This document shows positions 35,701 to 44,750 of a stretch of DNA of 64,000 nucleotides, piece by piece. The notes under the pieces were generated by a model. It did not search any database. It was not told the DNA's origin and was given only the letters and a program-made list of their open reading frames with translations. Positions within the stretch are counted from its first letter, which is position 1; each line of letters opens with the position of its first letter. Both the position numbers and the translations under genes were made by a program. Source of the DNA: Ornithodoros turicata (Eukaryota > Arthropoda > Arachnida > Ixodida > Argasidae); assembly GCF_037126465.1 (NCBI RefSeq), contig NC_088202.1:78968160-79032159 (forward strand), in the 5' to 3' direction.

Positions 35701-35776
35701 AACGATGCGACAACACCAGAGGACACGTGTTTCGCCGTGTTTGCGGCTCGTCAGCTCTGGGTAGCTGCGCATCGTT
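35701..35776 (-). ncRNA. Type I hammerhead ribozyme, copy 1
   Basis: Minus-strand order: stem I strand AACGATGCG, internal loop, CCAGAG; core CTGACGA (35748-35754); stem II GCCG-CAAACA-CGGC (35734-35747); core GAA with the A that starts stem III (35730-35733); stem III AC-ACGT-GT; cleavage nucleotide C at 35722; stem I return CTCTGG, internal loop, CGCATCGTT. All invariant core positions (C3 to A9 as CUGANGA, G12-A13-A14, A15.1-U16.1, H17=C) are present and stem I pairs perfectly on both sides of its internal loop. The predicted cut lies between 35722 and 35721. The two-base-pair stem III is part of the self-complementary ACACGTGT, which could let two molecules pair. Confidence 0.85.
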
Positions 35777-35989
35777 CGGAATTTGCAAACCAGGGGTCGC
35801 TCAGCGAGCGATATACACCTGGGAGGGTGACTGAGCACTCCTCAATGCCACAGTGCAAGCCAGTGAATTATAATCAGCGGGAAAAAAGCCATTAAAGAGA
35901 CAAATAAATGACACTAGACGTGTTTGAAGTTCGAAATTACAGATTAAGATGGCTTCTATGGCTGCACGCAGAGAAACAGATACTCATGG

Positions 35990-36065
35990 AACGATGCGAC
36001 AGCACCAGAGGACACGTGTTTCGCCGTGTTTGCGGCTCGTCAGCTTTGGGTAGCTGCGCATCGTT
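35990..36065 (-). ncRNA. Type I hammerhead ribozyme, copy 2
   Basis: Core, stem II and stem III are identical to copy 1. One change in stem I (plus-strand CTTTGG instead of CTCTGG) creates a single C-A mismatch within the six-base-pair inner helix, and the internal loop carries one substitution (ACAGC instead of ACAAC on the plus strand). The predicted cut lies between 36011 and 36010, 289 nt from copy 1. Confidence 0.8.
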
Positions 36066-36278
36066 CGGAATTTGCAAACCAGGGGTCGCTCAGCGAGCGA
36101 TATACACCTGGGAGGGTGACTGAGCACTCCTCAATGCCACAGTGCAAGCCAGTGAATTATAATCAGCGGGAAAAAAGCCATTAAAGAGACAAATAAATGA
36201 CACTAGACGTGTTTGAAATTCAAAATTACAGATTAAGATGGCTTCTATGGCTGCACGCAGAGAAACAGATACTCATGG

Positions 36279-36354
36279 AACGATGCGACAGCACCAGAGG
36301 ACATGTGTTTCGCCGTGTTTGCGGCTCGTCAGCTCTGGGTAGCTGCGCATCGTT
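36279..36354 (-). ncRNA. Type I hammerhead ribozyme, copy 3
   Basis: Core and stems I and II are fully paired as in copy 1. The only change is in the stem III loop (ACAT instead of ACGT on the minus strand), which leaves the two-base-pair stem intact but breaks the perfect palindrome. The predicted cut lies between 36300 and 36299. The unit upstream of this copy on the minus strand is partial and ends at about 36458. Confidence 0.82.
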
Positions 36355-36673
36355 CGGAATTTGCAAACCAGGGGTCGCTCAGCGAGCGATATACACCTGG
36401 GAGTGTGACTGAGCACTCCTCAATGCCACAGTGCAAGCCAGTGAATTATAATCAGCGGAAAAAAAAAGTCCGCTCCAGTCCAGAAAAACCGAGAAAAAAA
36501 CTCCTCGGACTGTGTCTCCGCGCAGTGTAGTCTAGACAGACCACACTCTATTTCCGCGGCTCCCACCTCCGCCCATCTCCGCGCGCTTTTCACGGTATAG
36601 GCATATAAATGTTGTGACCTCAGCAAAACGACTAAAATCCATTTTTAATGAAGGTAAAAGCACTTTTATTCAT

Positions 36674-36923
36674 ATATTATTTGGTTGTTAGAAAGCAAGA
36701 ACAATAATCTCCAAAGGTAGCTTGTTCGTTTCGCCATTGACCACAACGTGTTTTTCTTGTCTGGGCACACTGACAGCCACGCAACGAACGCGCGCCGGAA
36801 TCCGCCACTTCTTCACCCCGTGTAACGCAGCCAGCGAACATGTTGCGCGTCGTGCCTCCCCACTTTTTCCTGCCGCGCGAAGTTCGTCGTAAAAGTTCGT
36901 CTCATGCAACCCGCCCTGAGAGA
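36674..36923 (-). CDS. Hypothetical 73-codon ORF with downstream AATAAA
   Basis: A minus-strand frame opens at 36909 (MHETNFYDELRAAGKSGEAR start) and stops at 36688. AATAAA lies on the minus strand at about 36668-36673, only some 15 nt past the stop. A pyrimidine-rich CTCTCTCAG/GGCGGG just upstream (about 36925) could be a splice acceptor, which would make this a terminal exon. I do not recognise the protein and there is no second piece to support a gene. It may be chance. Confidence 0.2.
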
Positions 36924-37199
36924 GCAGTGTAGACCCGTCACCTTCGTCCCGCGGATGTAGCAGACTGTTTTAGGCAGTCAATAAAAATGCTGAGGCGAGC
37001 TGACGTCACAACACGCCAGAAGGCGCTGGGAGAGTTCGGCGCCGCTGCGCGCATTCGTGCGAACCAATGTTCCCGGGAAATGCGCGCTTCCTAAAGGAAA
37101 TATTTTTGTAACAGTTCCTATAAAGATAGTGCGTTCATATCACTGGGTAAAAATATGTGTATTCAATGTACCCCTCCCGTGCTCCTTTAAATAGTGCAG
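36924..37199. other. Unassigned sequence
   Basis: GC-rich with TGACGTCA at about 37000. No recognised feature. Confidence 0.4.
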
Positions 37200-37557
37200 T
37201 GTAAGCGCGTCTTCCTCATCCCAGTCTTCTCATGTACTGTACTCTTTTTCATCTACCATCACCATCTTCTCGCAACTCAACTCTCCTATAGGTGCCGTCA
37301 CCGCGGTTATCTGGAAGATCTGGAGCACATGCTTCTTCATTGCCCACACTACCAACCTTTGAGACCCACATTTTCAGTGTCTCTAAATCAGCTGGACTCT
37401 CGCTATGTGAAAACAGTTTGTCCATGGCCAAATCCAGCCCACTAACGCTCTACCCTAAGTTTTTGCTAAGTTTCTGGACACCGTATGACTTCGGTTCTCA
37501 CTATAAGCCGACTCAATATTCCATTTCACCACATTACCCCAAGAACATAGGGTAGGG
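37200..37557 (+). mobile_element. LINE C-terminal Cys/His tail and 3' end, plus strand
   Basis: The plus-strand frame reads CRHRGYLEDLEHMLLHCPHYQ (about 37288-37350), the Cys/His cluster that closes many RNase H-type LINEs, followed by LNQLDSR and PWPNPAH, then in another frame KFLLSFWTP. The first cysteine pair is incomplete (C-RHRG where C-xx-CG is usual). It ends at a long (CA)n run (37560-37640), followed by sequence that looks like its 3' UTR. This is a 5'-truncated, frame-broken copy. Confidence 0.7.
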
Positions 37558-37573
37558 CGCGCACACACACACA

Positions 37574-37607
<34 letters not shown>

Positions 37608-37640
37608 CACACACACGCACACACACGCACACGCACACAC
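37558..37640. repeat. (CA)n microsatellite
   Basis: About 80 bp of almost uninterrupted CA/CACG dinucleotides, directly readable. Confidence 0.95.
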
Positions 37641-37737
37641 CAGAGTCATTCTGATGTTTTTAGTGGCTGTAATTTCTGTTGTTTCCTTCCCTGATGTTAA
37701 CATCGGAATTACCTGGTGTTCCTAGTGTCTTTTCTCT

Positions 37738-37900
37738 TATGTTCTACACCAGGATCTCTGATGTGTGTGCCCCACTGTTGAACATTATGATGACTCATGC
37801 ATTCGATCCCGTAAAGTGCTTTGTTCATCAGCACCCTCACGAGGCACTAAAAGCTGTGTATCCTCCTCAGACCCGAGAGAGGGCTGAAGGGTAGAAATCA
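37738..37900 (+). repeat. Left copy of an inverted repeat flanking the piggyBac remnant (LINE 3' UTR-like)
   Basis: GCATTCGATCCCGTAAAGTG followed by CTTTGTTCATCAGCACCCTC and ACTAAAAGCTGTGTA (37798-37860) has its reverse complement at 38908-38972 with about three mismatches. Weaker pairing extends outward through CCACTGTTGAACATTATG to ACCAGGATCTCTG (about 37748). The sequence follows a LINE C-terminus, so it may be that LINE's 3' UTR rather than a transposon terminus. Confidence 0.6.
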
Positions 37901-38109
37901 ATTGTGTCTGTATTTACTGGCCCTCGGGGATCCAAATAGTGCAAAAAAAAATGCTGAGTCTGTAATTATAGCGTAATTGGATGGCAACATATGTTGCCAT
38001 TGGGTCCTCATGCTGTAAAAATTGCATACACAGGCTTGCAATGACATCACTCTCTAACGTTACAAAATCGGTACAAAACGTTTATTACCACAAAATGGGT
38101 TTTCTGTCT

Positions 38110-38830
38110 GGGCTACAAGGATATATTTGAGTCACGGTGGGTTGTGGAATTTAGTGAAACATTGCCTTCCTGCAGCCACACACAAGAAGACATTACATTT
38201 TTTGCAGCGTATCCGGCTTCTTTTTGTACACTTCTCCCTCCTGCATCGTTGCCGAGCTGTGGAGTGGCACAAACTCGGGCAGGTGTAGTGCACTGGTCAT
38301 TCTGCATGAGGTAGGTGGCAGGGGAACAATGTTTTTCTTTGGAGGCTCTTCTTCTGTTTCACTGCTGTCGCAGTATTCCTGTGTTTGTATTTCTTGAGCC
38401 AGCAGTGTATTAGCAATCTCAAGCTTAAAATCTATAAATTCCAGGATCTTCCGCCTTGGTGTGCCTTCTGCAATAGCTTGGCTCTTGTATTGTAACCAAG
38501 AGTTCACACATGCCAGGTCAAGCAGGTGTATCAGCACACGCAATGTCCACCTTCTTGTTTTAGCCCTTGAGGGGTAGAATGACAGCATGCGGTCGCAAAG
38601 ATCCACTCCTCCCATGTTGGCATTATTGTCTCGCACTACAAATGGTCTCTCGACGTCAATGTACTTGCGCTCCTTCTTGGACCACCGTTTGCACGTGTCC
38701 GGTGGATGAACACCCGATGATGCAGACACGAGCAGTACACCCTTGTTGTATCACCACTGCACCAGATCCATCTTCTCGTCTCTCCTGACAAACTGTAGTG
38801 ATGTGAACGTCAGAGAAAAAGCACGCAGGA
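38110..38830 (-). pseudogene. piggyBac-type transposase, C-terminal part, frame-broken
   Basis: Minus-strand frame from about 38729 to 38193 contains WSKKERKYIDVERPFVVRDN, then NMGGVDLCDRMLSFYPSRAK and RRWTLRVLIHLLDLACVNSW. The GGVDLCDRM motif carries the third catalytic Asp of piggyBac (DDE_Tnp_1_7) transposases. Upstream, GSGAVVIQQG and CQERREDG (about 38745-38800) continue it in another frame. After a stop at 38193 a third frame reads RCKKCNVFLCVAAGRQCF-KFH, the Cys-rich C-terminal finger, so a single-base shift separates body and finger. The first two catalytic Asps are missing. TTAA target sites are not visible at the ends. Confidence 0.8.
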
Positions 38831-38904
38831 CAGCACAAGCAGGGCACAAACACAGCGCGAACACGGTATTTGTGCTGTTCTGTTTGTTTTTCTCTAAGCG
38901 TTCT

Positions 38905-39090
38905 CAATTATGCACAGCTTTTAGTGCCTTGTGAGGGTGCTGAGGAACAAAGCACTTTACGGGATCGAATGCGGGAAACAGCATAACGTTCTTACGCATA
39001 ACAGCATAAGGTTCTTAAAGCATAACGTTCAACAGTGGAGCATCGGAAAACAGCATGCAGGGATTCTGGTTTGCAACATGCATACCATGA
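38905..39090 (-). repeat. Right copy of the inverted repeat flanking the piggyBac remnant
   Basis: Reverse complement of 37738-37860. It differs by a 40-50 bp expansion made of CATAACGTTCTTACG/CATAACAGCATAAGG units at about 38980-39030. Because both copies face each other around the transposase piece they could be remnants of terminal repeats or two LINE tails in opposite orientation. Confidence 0.55.
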
Positions 39091-39712
39091 ATGTGCAACA
39101 TTCAACCAACACGCTCTGCTCGTTATTTCGTTACTACAAGCTGCTTGGGTACTGCTTAGATATCAGAGGTTTGTGACTCATTAATCAGTCCTCAATACAA
39201 GATATCAAAGTTTTTTTTTTTCTACTGCAAAGGTGTGCCAGCTGTTAACAGGCTGTTAATTGTTTGCCATATAGTATACTGAATATAACCGGAAATAGAA
39301 ACAGACAAGTACGTGTAACAAAAATGTCTATTATGGCTACCATTGATAGTACACATTTAGGAGAAGATGCACACCGCAAGTACAAAAAGGTGGAATGTTA
39401 TTTCTTCTGCAAGTGTCAATACACCATATGCAGTACACTTATAATTTAGAAAAACATTTTCAGACTTCAGTCAGATTTTCCGTCCTCTCTTCTTGTAGTC
39501 CATATCCAATGAATAATCACAGTCCACGTGAAGCCGGACGAAACACGGAAATCACACAAATTCAACGTAGGGCAAGCCGCCATCTTGACCCTGGGAACGA
39601 GGCCAATCGGAAGTCGCGCGTGCGCTTGTAACGAATTACGATGTAAATTTCCATGTGAGGTTAGGTTGGTTTATCTAACAGACGGCGAAGCCGTTGGTCA
39701 GGACGGTGCGAC
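39091..39712. other. Unassigned flank of the large element
   Basis: No gene recognised. GCCGCCATCTTGACC at 39570 resembles a YY1-type site. A T tract lies at 39212-39222. Confidence 0.4.
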
Positions 39713-41113
39713 TAGTATGTAGGGGTTGGGAGAGAAAACCCATGAGAGTTAGAGACCTGGACCCCTGGGCCCTGCCCTGAGTCCTGCGCGTATTTTTCCC
39801 CGCGCGGCAGGTGGGCGGAGGGTTGTCCGCGCGCTAACGGCGGGGGAGGGCTGCGTGCGCGCTTACCCTCTCACATTTTTCAGCCTGGGCCGACTGCTTT
39901 CGTCATTTTTTTAGCCTGGGCCGAGTTGAATCGCAATTTTTTCCCGCTACAACAGGTGTGCAGTAAGCGGTTTACATGCAGAGGATAGCCATACACAAAA
40001 GTACAAGTGAAAATATATTTATTAAAGTCATTAGTGTCGAAAATTATGTTATGACTCTGTGTGAAGTAGAAAAACTTAGCCAAAAATCTGATGCAGAAGA
40101 AACACAATACACGTAATAAAAGTTATACTTATTACAGGCATGATGCAATAGCATTCAAGGGGTATCACACATCATACACAATATTTTTTATTAGTGACAA
40201 TCACGCAAGTTTTCAACTAAGCAGAAAGGGTAGCACATTTTAATCAAAGAAGATATTTTTAATCAATAGGTTTACAATCAAAATTACAAGTTTTGTTCTA
40301 AAAAGTCTAACATTATTATACGTGAGCACCATAGCGGAGTTTTAATTACAAAGTTCTGACAGGGGGGGGGATGTACGTAACTTCATGCACAACAGCTAAT
40401 ATTCCATAATGGCACAATTAATCAGATTCTTATGAAGTGATCGGTGGAGCTGGCGGAGGGCCTTCGTTTACCGTCGGGCATTTTTCAACCTGGGCCGACT
40501 TCTCTCAGGATTTTTTTTTCGGCGCGCGGTGGGTGGTGCGCGGGTGAAGGTCTGTCCGGGAGCTTACCAGCGGTCCGAAGGGCTGGGCGTGCGCTTATCG
40601 TTGTGCACCCTGGGCCGACTTCTCTGGCAATTTTTCCGCCTGGGCCGACTTCATTCGCAATTTTTTCAGGTGGCGCGTGGGCACTTTACATGCAAGAAGG
40701 GCATGCACACTGACAACACCCGGGCCGACTTCTTTAGCGATTTTTTCACCCTGGGCAGACTTTGTTCGCAATTTTTTCAGGTGGTGTGTGAGTGGTTTAC
40801 ATACAAGTAGGGGGTTAAAGGGCTGTCCGAGTGCCTACCAGTGAGCCGGAGAGCTACGCGTGTCCTTATCGTTCTGTATTTTTTTACTAGGGCCGACTTT
40901 TTGGTGATTTTTCCGCCGGGTCGACTTCAATTTTTTTCAGGCGGCGCGTGAGTGGTTTACATGTAAGTAGGGACATGCACAATGTCATCCCAGCCAAGCG
41001 ATGATACCGTCACACCTGGGCCGACTTCTTTGGCAATTTTTCCTCCTGGGCTGACTTCTTTCATAATTTTTTTGATGCAACAGCGGTGCGGTGGGTAGGT
41101 TTACACGCAAGTA
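39713..41113 (+). repeat. Left terminal inverted repeat of the large element
   Basis: A GC-rich outer block (39770-39930) with TGGGCCGAC words is followed by an AT-rich block (39960-40440) and then several units of the type CTGGGCCGACTTCTTTGGCAATTTTTCC alternating with GGCGCGTGAGTGGTTTACATG. It has about 280 bp more than the right arm, explained by an extra set of these units at about 40690-40930. Confidence 0.85.
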
Positions 41114-41130
41114 GGGGCATGCACAGTTGA

Positions 41131-41328
41131 CCTAAAACTCGAAGAAATGATCACCCGCGTCGTCGAATGCGTTTGGACAACACGTCGGGCAAGGTTTCCC
41201 AGACACTGTTCCGAAACCGAACGCAATTCGGCGCAGAACGCGTTAACGCGGCACCCCCCACGCGAGCGTGTTGCTTTCTTCCGCAAACGGGTTCGTCGAC
41301 GTGGGTGACCACTTCTTCGAGTTTTAGG
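41131..41328. repeat. 198-bp hairpin element just inside the left terminal repeat
   Basis: CCTAAAACTCGAAGAAATGA with TCACCCGCGTCG at the left and its reverse complement at 41296-41328 pair over about 40 bp with four or five mismatches. The interior is GC-rich, unlike its AT-rich surroundings, which suggests a small inserted MITE. Confidence 0.6.
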
Positions 41329-41860
41329 TAAACTTCGTTCGAAAAATATTCGTAACTTTTAATATCCACTACATATAGAATTCACGTTACGTTATAGTGT
41401 ATATAGAAAATATCAATCCATTCGATTAAATTCTCTGTCATCATGAAACAGTTCTTAAAACCTTCGCGTGTCAAAGTGAGCCAGTTAAAGCTTGCGTATT
41501 GTGAAATTGCACTTTCTACAACTCAGTTCGTAAATTGCGGCACCCGTTCAAATTTTAATTAAACACTTACTGATGTGTGATCGCCTCCACTGCTCCGGAA
41601 TGTCATCTAATAAATTTTATCAAATAATGCACAAACAAATATCTTGTATACAATGTGTGACTATATAGACAGCTTTTTAATTTATATCTTTAAAAAAATG
41701 TAAGAAAAAAAAGAAAAAGAAATGTAAAAAAGTAAAAAAATGGTAAAACATCGTATTGTCTAGTGCACAGTTTTGACTTTGAAAATTTAAACAAGAAAAT
41801 GATCTTTGGTGTAGAGTTTGCGTTTTGTCTCATTATGAGCTAAAAACTTCTAAAATTAAA
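41329..41860. other. AT-rich interior, no gene seen
   Basis: A-rich patches (41690-41750) only. It may be the 3' flank of the minus-strand ORF that follows. Confidence 0.45.
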
Positions 41861-42337
41861 CTATGCCCTTTCCATTTGTAGTGTCTCATATGCTATGACA
41901 TTATAAATAGGCTGATATTTCTTCAGTATTGCTGATGAAAACCTCAGGTACATTTTGTGAATTGGATCTATGTTTATCTGTGCTGCTTTGGTTAAGTTTG
42001 CAAAATGAATTGTTGAGGAAGCGCCAGAGATGGGAACAGAACAGGCTTTAATGAACAGATGATTAGAACTGCTGTACAATGAGTGAAGACTTGCGCGAGC
42101 ACCCCCTTCTTCCTTTTCCTTAACAGAATATTTACTTATTATAATTACATATCTTCCATTGTCTTTATGCATAGTGCTCATCTTCATTGTATAGTGGTTA
42201 AACATTTCTGATGACAGTTGTGTGATTCGATTCTCCCAAAATCTGAATGCAATTGTGTGCCGCGTGTTAGTTACGATGATTAGAATTCTACACTCCGCCT
42301 GCGCGTCATGCTTACAAAATCCATCACTTGCATCGCG
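41861..42337 (-). CDS. Decayed ORF of the large element, possibly RPA-like OB-fold
   Basis: A minus-strand frame is open from about 42337 to a stop at 41861 (about 158 codons). It contains ILIIVTNTRHTIAFRFWENR, then MHKDNGRYVIIISKYSVKE and SLHSLYSSSNHLFIKACSVP. The order strand-RFWENR, VxIISxxxVK, then a Ser-rich strand ending in LFIxA resembles an OB-fold of the replication protein A large subunit, where a LWG-type motif, an (I/V)xxxxVxxY and a STSSSS-xINP motif occur in this order. This is inference from pattern alone. Upstream frames are broken, so it is probably part of a longer, decayed protein. Confidence 0.3.
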   Translation of the reverse strand, partial: RDASDGFCKHDAQAECRILIIVTNTRHTIAFRFWENRITQLSSEMFNHYTMKMSTMHKDNGRYVIIISKYSVKEKEEGGARASLHSLYSSSNHLFIKACSVPISGASSTIHFANLTKAAQINIDPIHKMYLRFSSAILKKYQPIYNVIAYETLQMERA

Positions 42338-42737
42338 TCATTTGATAATAGATTCCTTTCAACAGATATGAACAACTGTCCAACCGTTTGAGAAAATATA
42401 TAGACTGTGCAATTTAATTCATAAAAAAAGCTTTCGCAAAATATTAGTGATCCTCTTTTGTAAAAAAAGATTGATGTAACATGCCTCCAAATTTCAATTA
42501 GCGATTCTTCTTCTACAATTCTATCCTTCGGATGTTGATGCTGTATAGAGTGTGGTCATGTAAAATCTCTTTGATTGCCAGCGCTGTCCTTGTACATAGT
42601 GTGGAATAAACGTCTCCTTAGCAATCTTCAATCTATCCATACTAATAAGCTGTTTGCAATGTGTAGAATACATTACATTGATGACGAGTATTACATTTAT
42701 TATTTCAGTTATACACTTGTTTATTTCAATAAATTAC

Positions 42738-43616
42738 AGTTCTATTCCAAACTCTGAAGTTTTCGTTTGTTGTCTTGATTGATGAATTCCGAAGACATCA
42801 AATAGTTTATTCTGATTATTGGGCGCTTGAATCCAGCGTTGATTAAAGCAGGCGATATGTTGTCGCCGTGTTTGTATTGCTTCAACAACCTGCACTTTGT
42901 TGCGATGAACTTGCACAGTCTCTTATTGATGTTTCCTTTTTTGTATGAAGGTTCTTGAATGGCGTACAAAAGAGTATTAGATGAAAATCGGCCGGTGGTC
43001 CAGCGCAGTTGATATGTTTGTTGAGTTTCAATAAGTGATGATACATCAGACCTTGCACGACAATATTGAACTTCTGTTCATTCGACATCATTGCAAGAAC
43101 TGGTAGAAGAAAATAAATGTGTAAAGGCTCTAGTGGAACATATCACGTGATAAGATTTTTTATGTATTTTTCATTTCAACAGTTAGGTGTAATTTTAACA
43201 AATCTGCAATGAATCGGGTGATATAGACTGCTTGTATATGATAACTTGATCTGATTGCTTTCTTAATTAATGAAATGCCCATTGCTATGATTACAATTAC
43301 ATTTGGTCTAGTGCATTTCAATTCTTCGTCAGCAAATCTCAAAAACTCAACCATCAATCCCAGTGGTCCTTCCGATGTTGACGTGCAAATATTTTTATAA
43401 CCATTGTAGATTCGGCATACAAGTTCTTGCACCTTGAATTCCATAATTTGCACCATATCTCCGAATATGACCATGTCGGAATGTGACCACGTATGGAAAT
43501 GCAGCGATAGTTGAATCGTTTCGAGGCTCCTCCTTTTCGAAGCAGTTTTTTATCACATCTTCCCATGACTTATGGTAACGAGTACAAAATCCATCCATCT
43601 CTTCAATGTAGAGCAA
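42738..43616 (-). CDS. Decayed unrecognised ORFs of the large element
   Basis: Overlapping minus-strand frames suggest one former reading frame broken by small shifts: 43616-43490 (MLYIEEMDGFCTRYHKSWED start), continued from about 43474 to 43160 (MVQIMEFKVQELVCRIYNGY), then 43091-42882 (NEQKFNIVVQGLMYHHLLKL) and 42969-42742 (KRLCKFIATKCRLLKQYKHG). I do not recognise the family. AT-rich base composition matches the interior of the element, not the LINE next to it, so these most likely belong to the element itself. Confidence 0.3.
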
Positions 43617-43865
43617 TAGTCTGTTCTGTTTTGTAGTGTGCCTCTACACTTAATTAAATCATATCGGTGCTCATTTTATTTATTAAAAAATATTATGTTA
43701 TCGTGTTTAGAATGTTATTAATATCCACCTGTCGTGAGAATTATGAAAAGTCAATTTACAAAAAAGATGTGATGAGTAAGAAAAAACGCGTGCTTTAAAC
43801 GCGCTAGAACCCTCAATTCCCGTCTTGAGTTGTTGAAATCAGTTTATGACTTTCACCTTTCACTT

Positions 43866-44660
43866 TTTTTTATTTATTTATTTTATTTATTTCATGATAC
43901 TGCGGGCACTGCCCAAGCAGGAGGGGAATAACAAGAATATACAAAACTATCATTGTTAATCACACAACACGGAAACAGCGTCCTCAAATTGGTTAATTGT
44001 ACAGTTGGCAACATCAAAAGACAACGAGTTCCATTCAGGTATCGTTTTCACAAAAAACGAGTTTTTAAAAATATTCGTACGAGCAAATAACGGCTTAAAG
44101 GAGTAAGGATGATGATGACGTGAGGAACGCGCTTGCAAGGGAAGAAGAAACGATCCTGAGTCTAATCTGATATTGCCCTTAAATATCTGAAACAAAAATT
44201 TTAAACGAGCAATTTTTCTCCTTTTCAGTAAGGTTGGAATATTTGCGTTCGACATAAGGATGGAAGGAGAGTCCCGCCTTGAGTACTTCCCGAAAATAAA
44301 TCTCACTGCTTTACGTTGAACCATTTCCAATTTTGCAATATCGGATTTCGTGTGCGGATCCCACACAATGCTAGCGTATTCAAGTTTTGATCTAATTAAG
44401 GAGCTAAAAGATAACATCTTCACTTCAGACGGAGCCTGTCGTAATTTTCGCTTCAAATATCCGAGCTTTCGCATAGCTGCAGAACACGTTAAAGATATAT
44501 GTTTGGACCATTTTAAATCTGACGTAAAAGTGACGCCTAAGTATTCATATTCAGAGACCTGAGCAACTGTGGTGTTACCAATAGTGTAGTTGAATGGAAT
44601 GGGTTGCCTTTTGTTGGTTACACGTAACAAAACACTCTTATTATAATTCAGCATCATACC
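43866..44660 (-). mobile_element. LINE reverse transcriptase C-terminus inserted in the large element
   Basis: An open minus-strand frame (44657-43956, 233 codons) reads YEYLGVTFTSDLKWSKHI, SSLIRSKLEYASIVWDPHT, LEMVQRKAVRFIFGKYSRR and ARTNIFKNSFFVKTIPEWNS. This is the thumb and C-terminal region after the catalytic box in CR1/L2/Jockey-like LINEs. A 3' UTR (CCCCTCCTGCTTGGGCAGTG) and a terminal (AAATA)n tail at 43868-43895 follow. The frame is intact over its whole length, so this 5'-truncated copy is younger than the one at 3692-4185, and younger than, or nested into, the surrounding element. The polyprotein stop is at 43956. Confidence 0.85.
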
Positions 44661-44750
44661 CCTTCACCAAGACTACACTTTCACCAAGACCGTTGTAGGA
44701 TCCCCCTACTCCCTGTGGGCGTAACCTTGGCGAAAGTGTATGGGAGTTCA
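44661..44750. repeat. Short hairpin with TACACTTTC(A/G)CCAAG arms
   Basis: CTACACTTTCACCAAGAC (44673 on) and its reverse complement CTTGGCGAAAGTGTA (about 44728-44742) enclose about 40 bp. CTTCACCAAGACTACACTTTCACCAAGAC is also a direct duplication. It directly borders the 5' truncation point of the LINE. Confidence 0.5.

Larger units (their letters stand above)
35693..36458 (-). mobile_element. Retrozyme-like tandem array: 289-bp units with hammerhead ribozymes
   Basis: A 289-bp unit is repeated about 2.65 times. The landmark ACGATGCGAC begins at 35702, 35991 and 36280, exactly 289 apart, and the copies differ at only a few positions. On the minus strand each unit contains a complete type I hammerhead ribozyme, so self-cleavage at successive sites would release 289-nt monomers. 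Short tandem units with one hammerhead each define retrozymes, non-autonomous retroelements reported in plants and animals that pass through circular RNA. The array abuts a (TA)n/(CA)n microsatellite at its ribozyme (3') side. No protein is expected. The 71-codon plus-strand frame in each unit is probably incidental. Confidence 0.85.

Noticed and set aside
35908..36412. Two nearly identical 71-codon plus-strand ORFs in the tandem array (MTLDVFE start)
   Set aside because: They repeat only because the 289-bp unit repeats, they lie antisense to the ribozymes, and they overlap the ribozyme sequence. The structured RNA on the other strand explains the conservation better.
37558..37640. CRISPR-like or satellite array
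   Set aside because: It is a plain (CA)n microsatellite. No direct-repeat/spacer pattern exists anywhere in the window.
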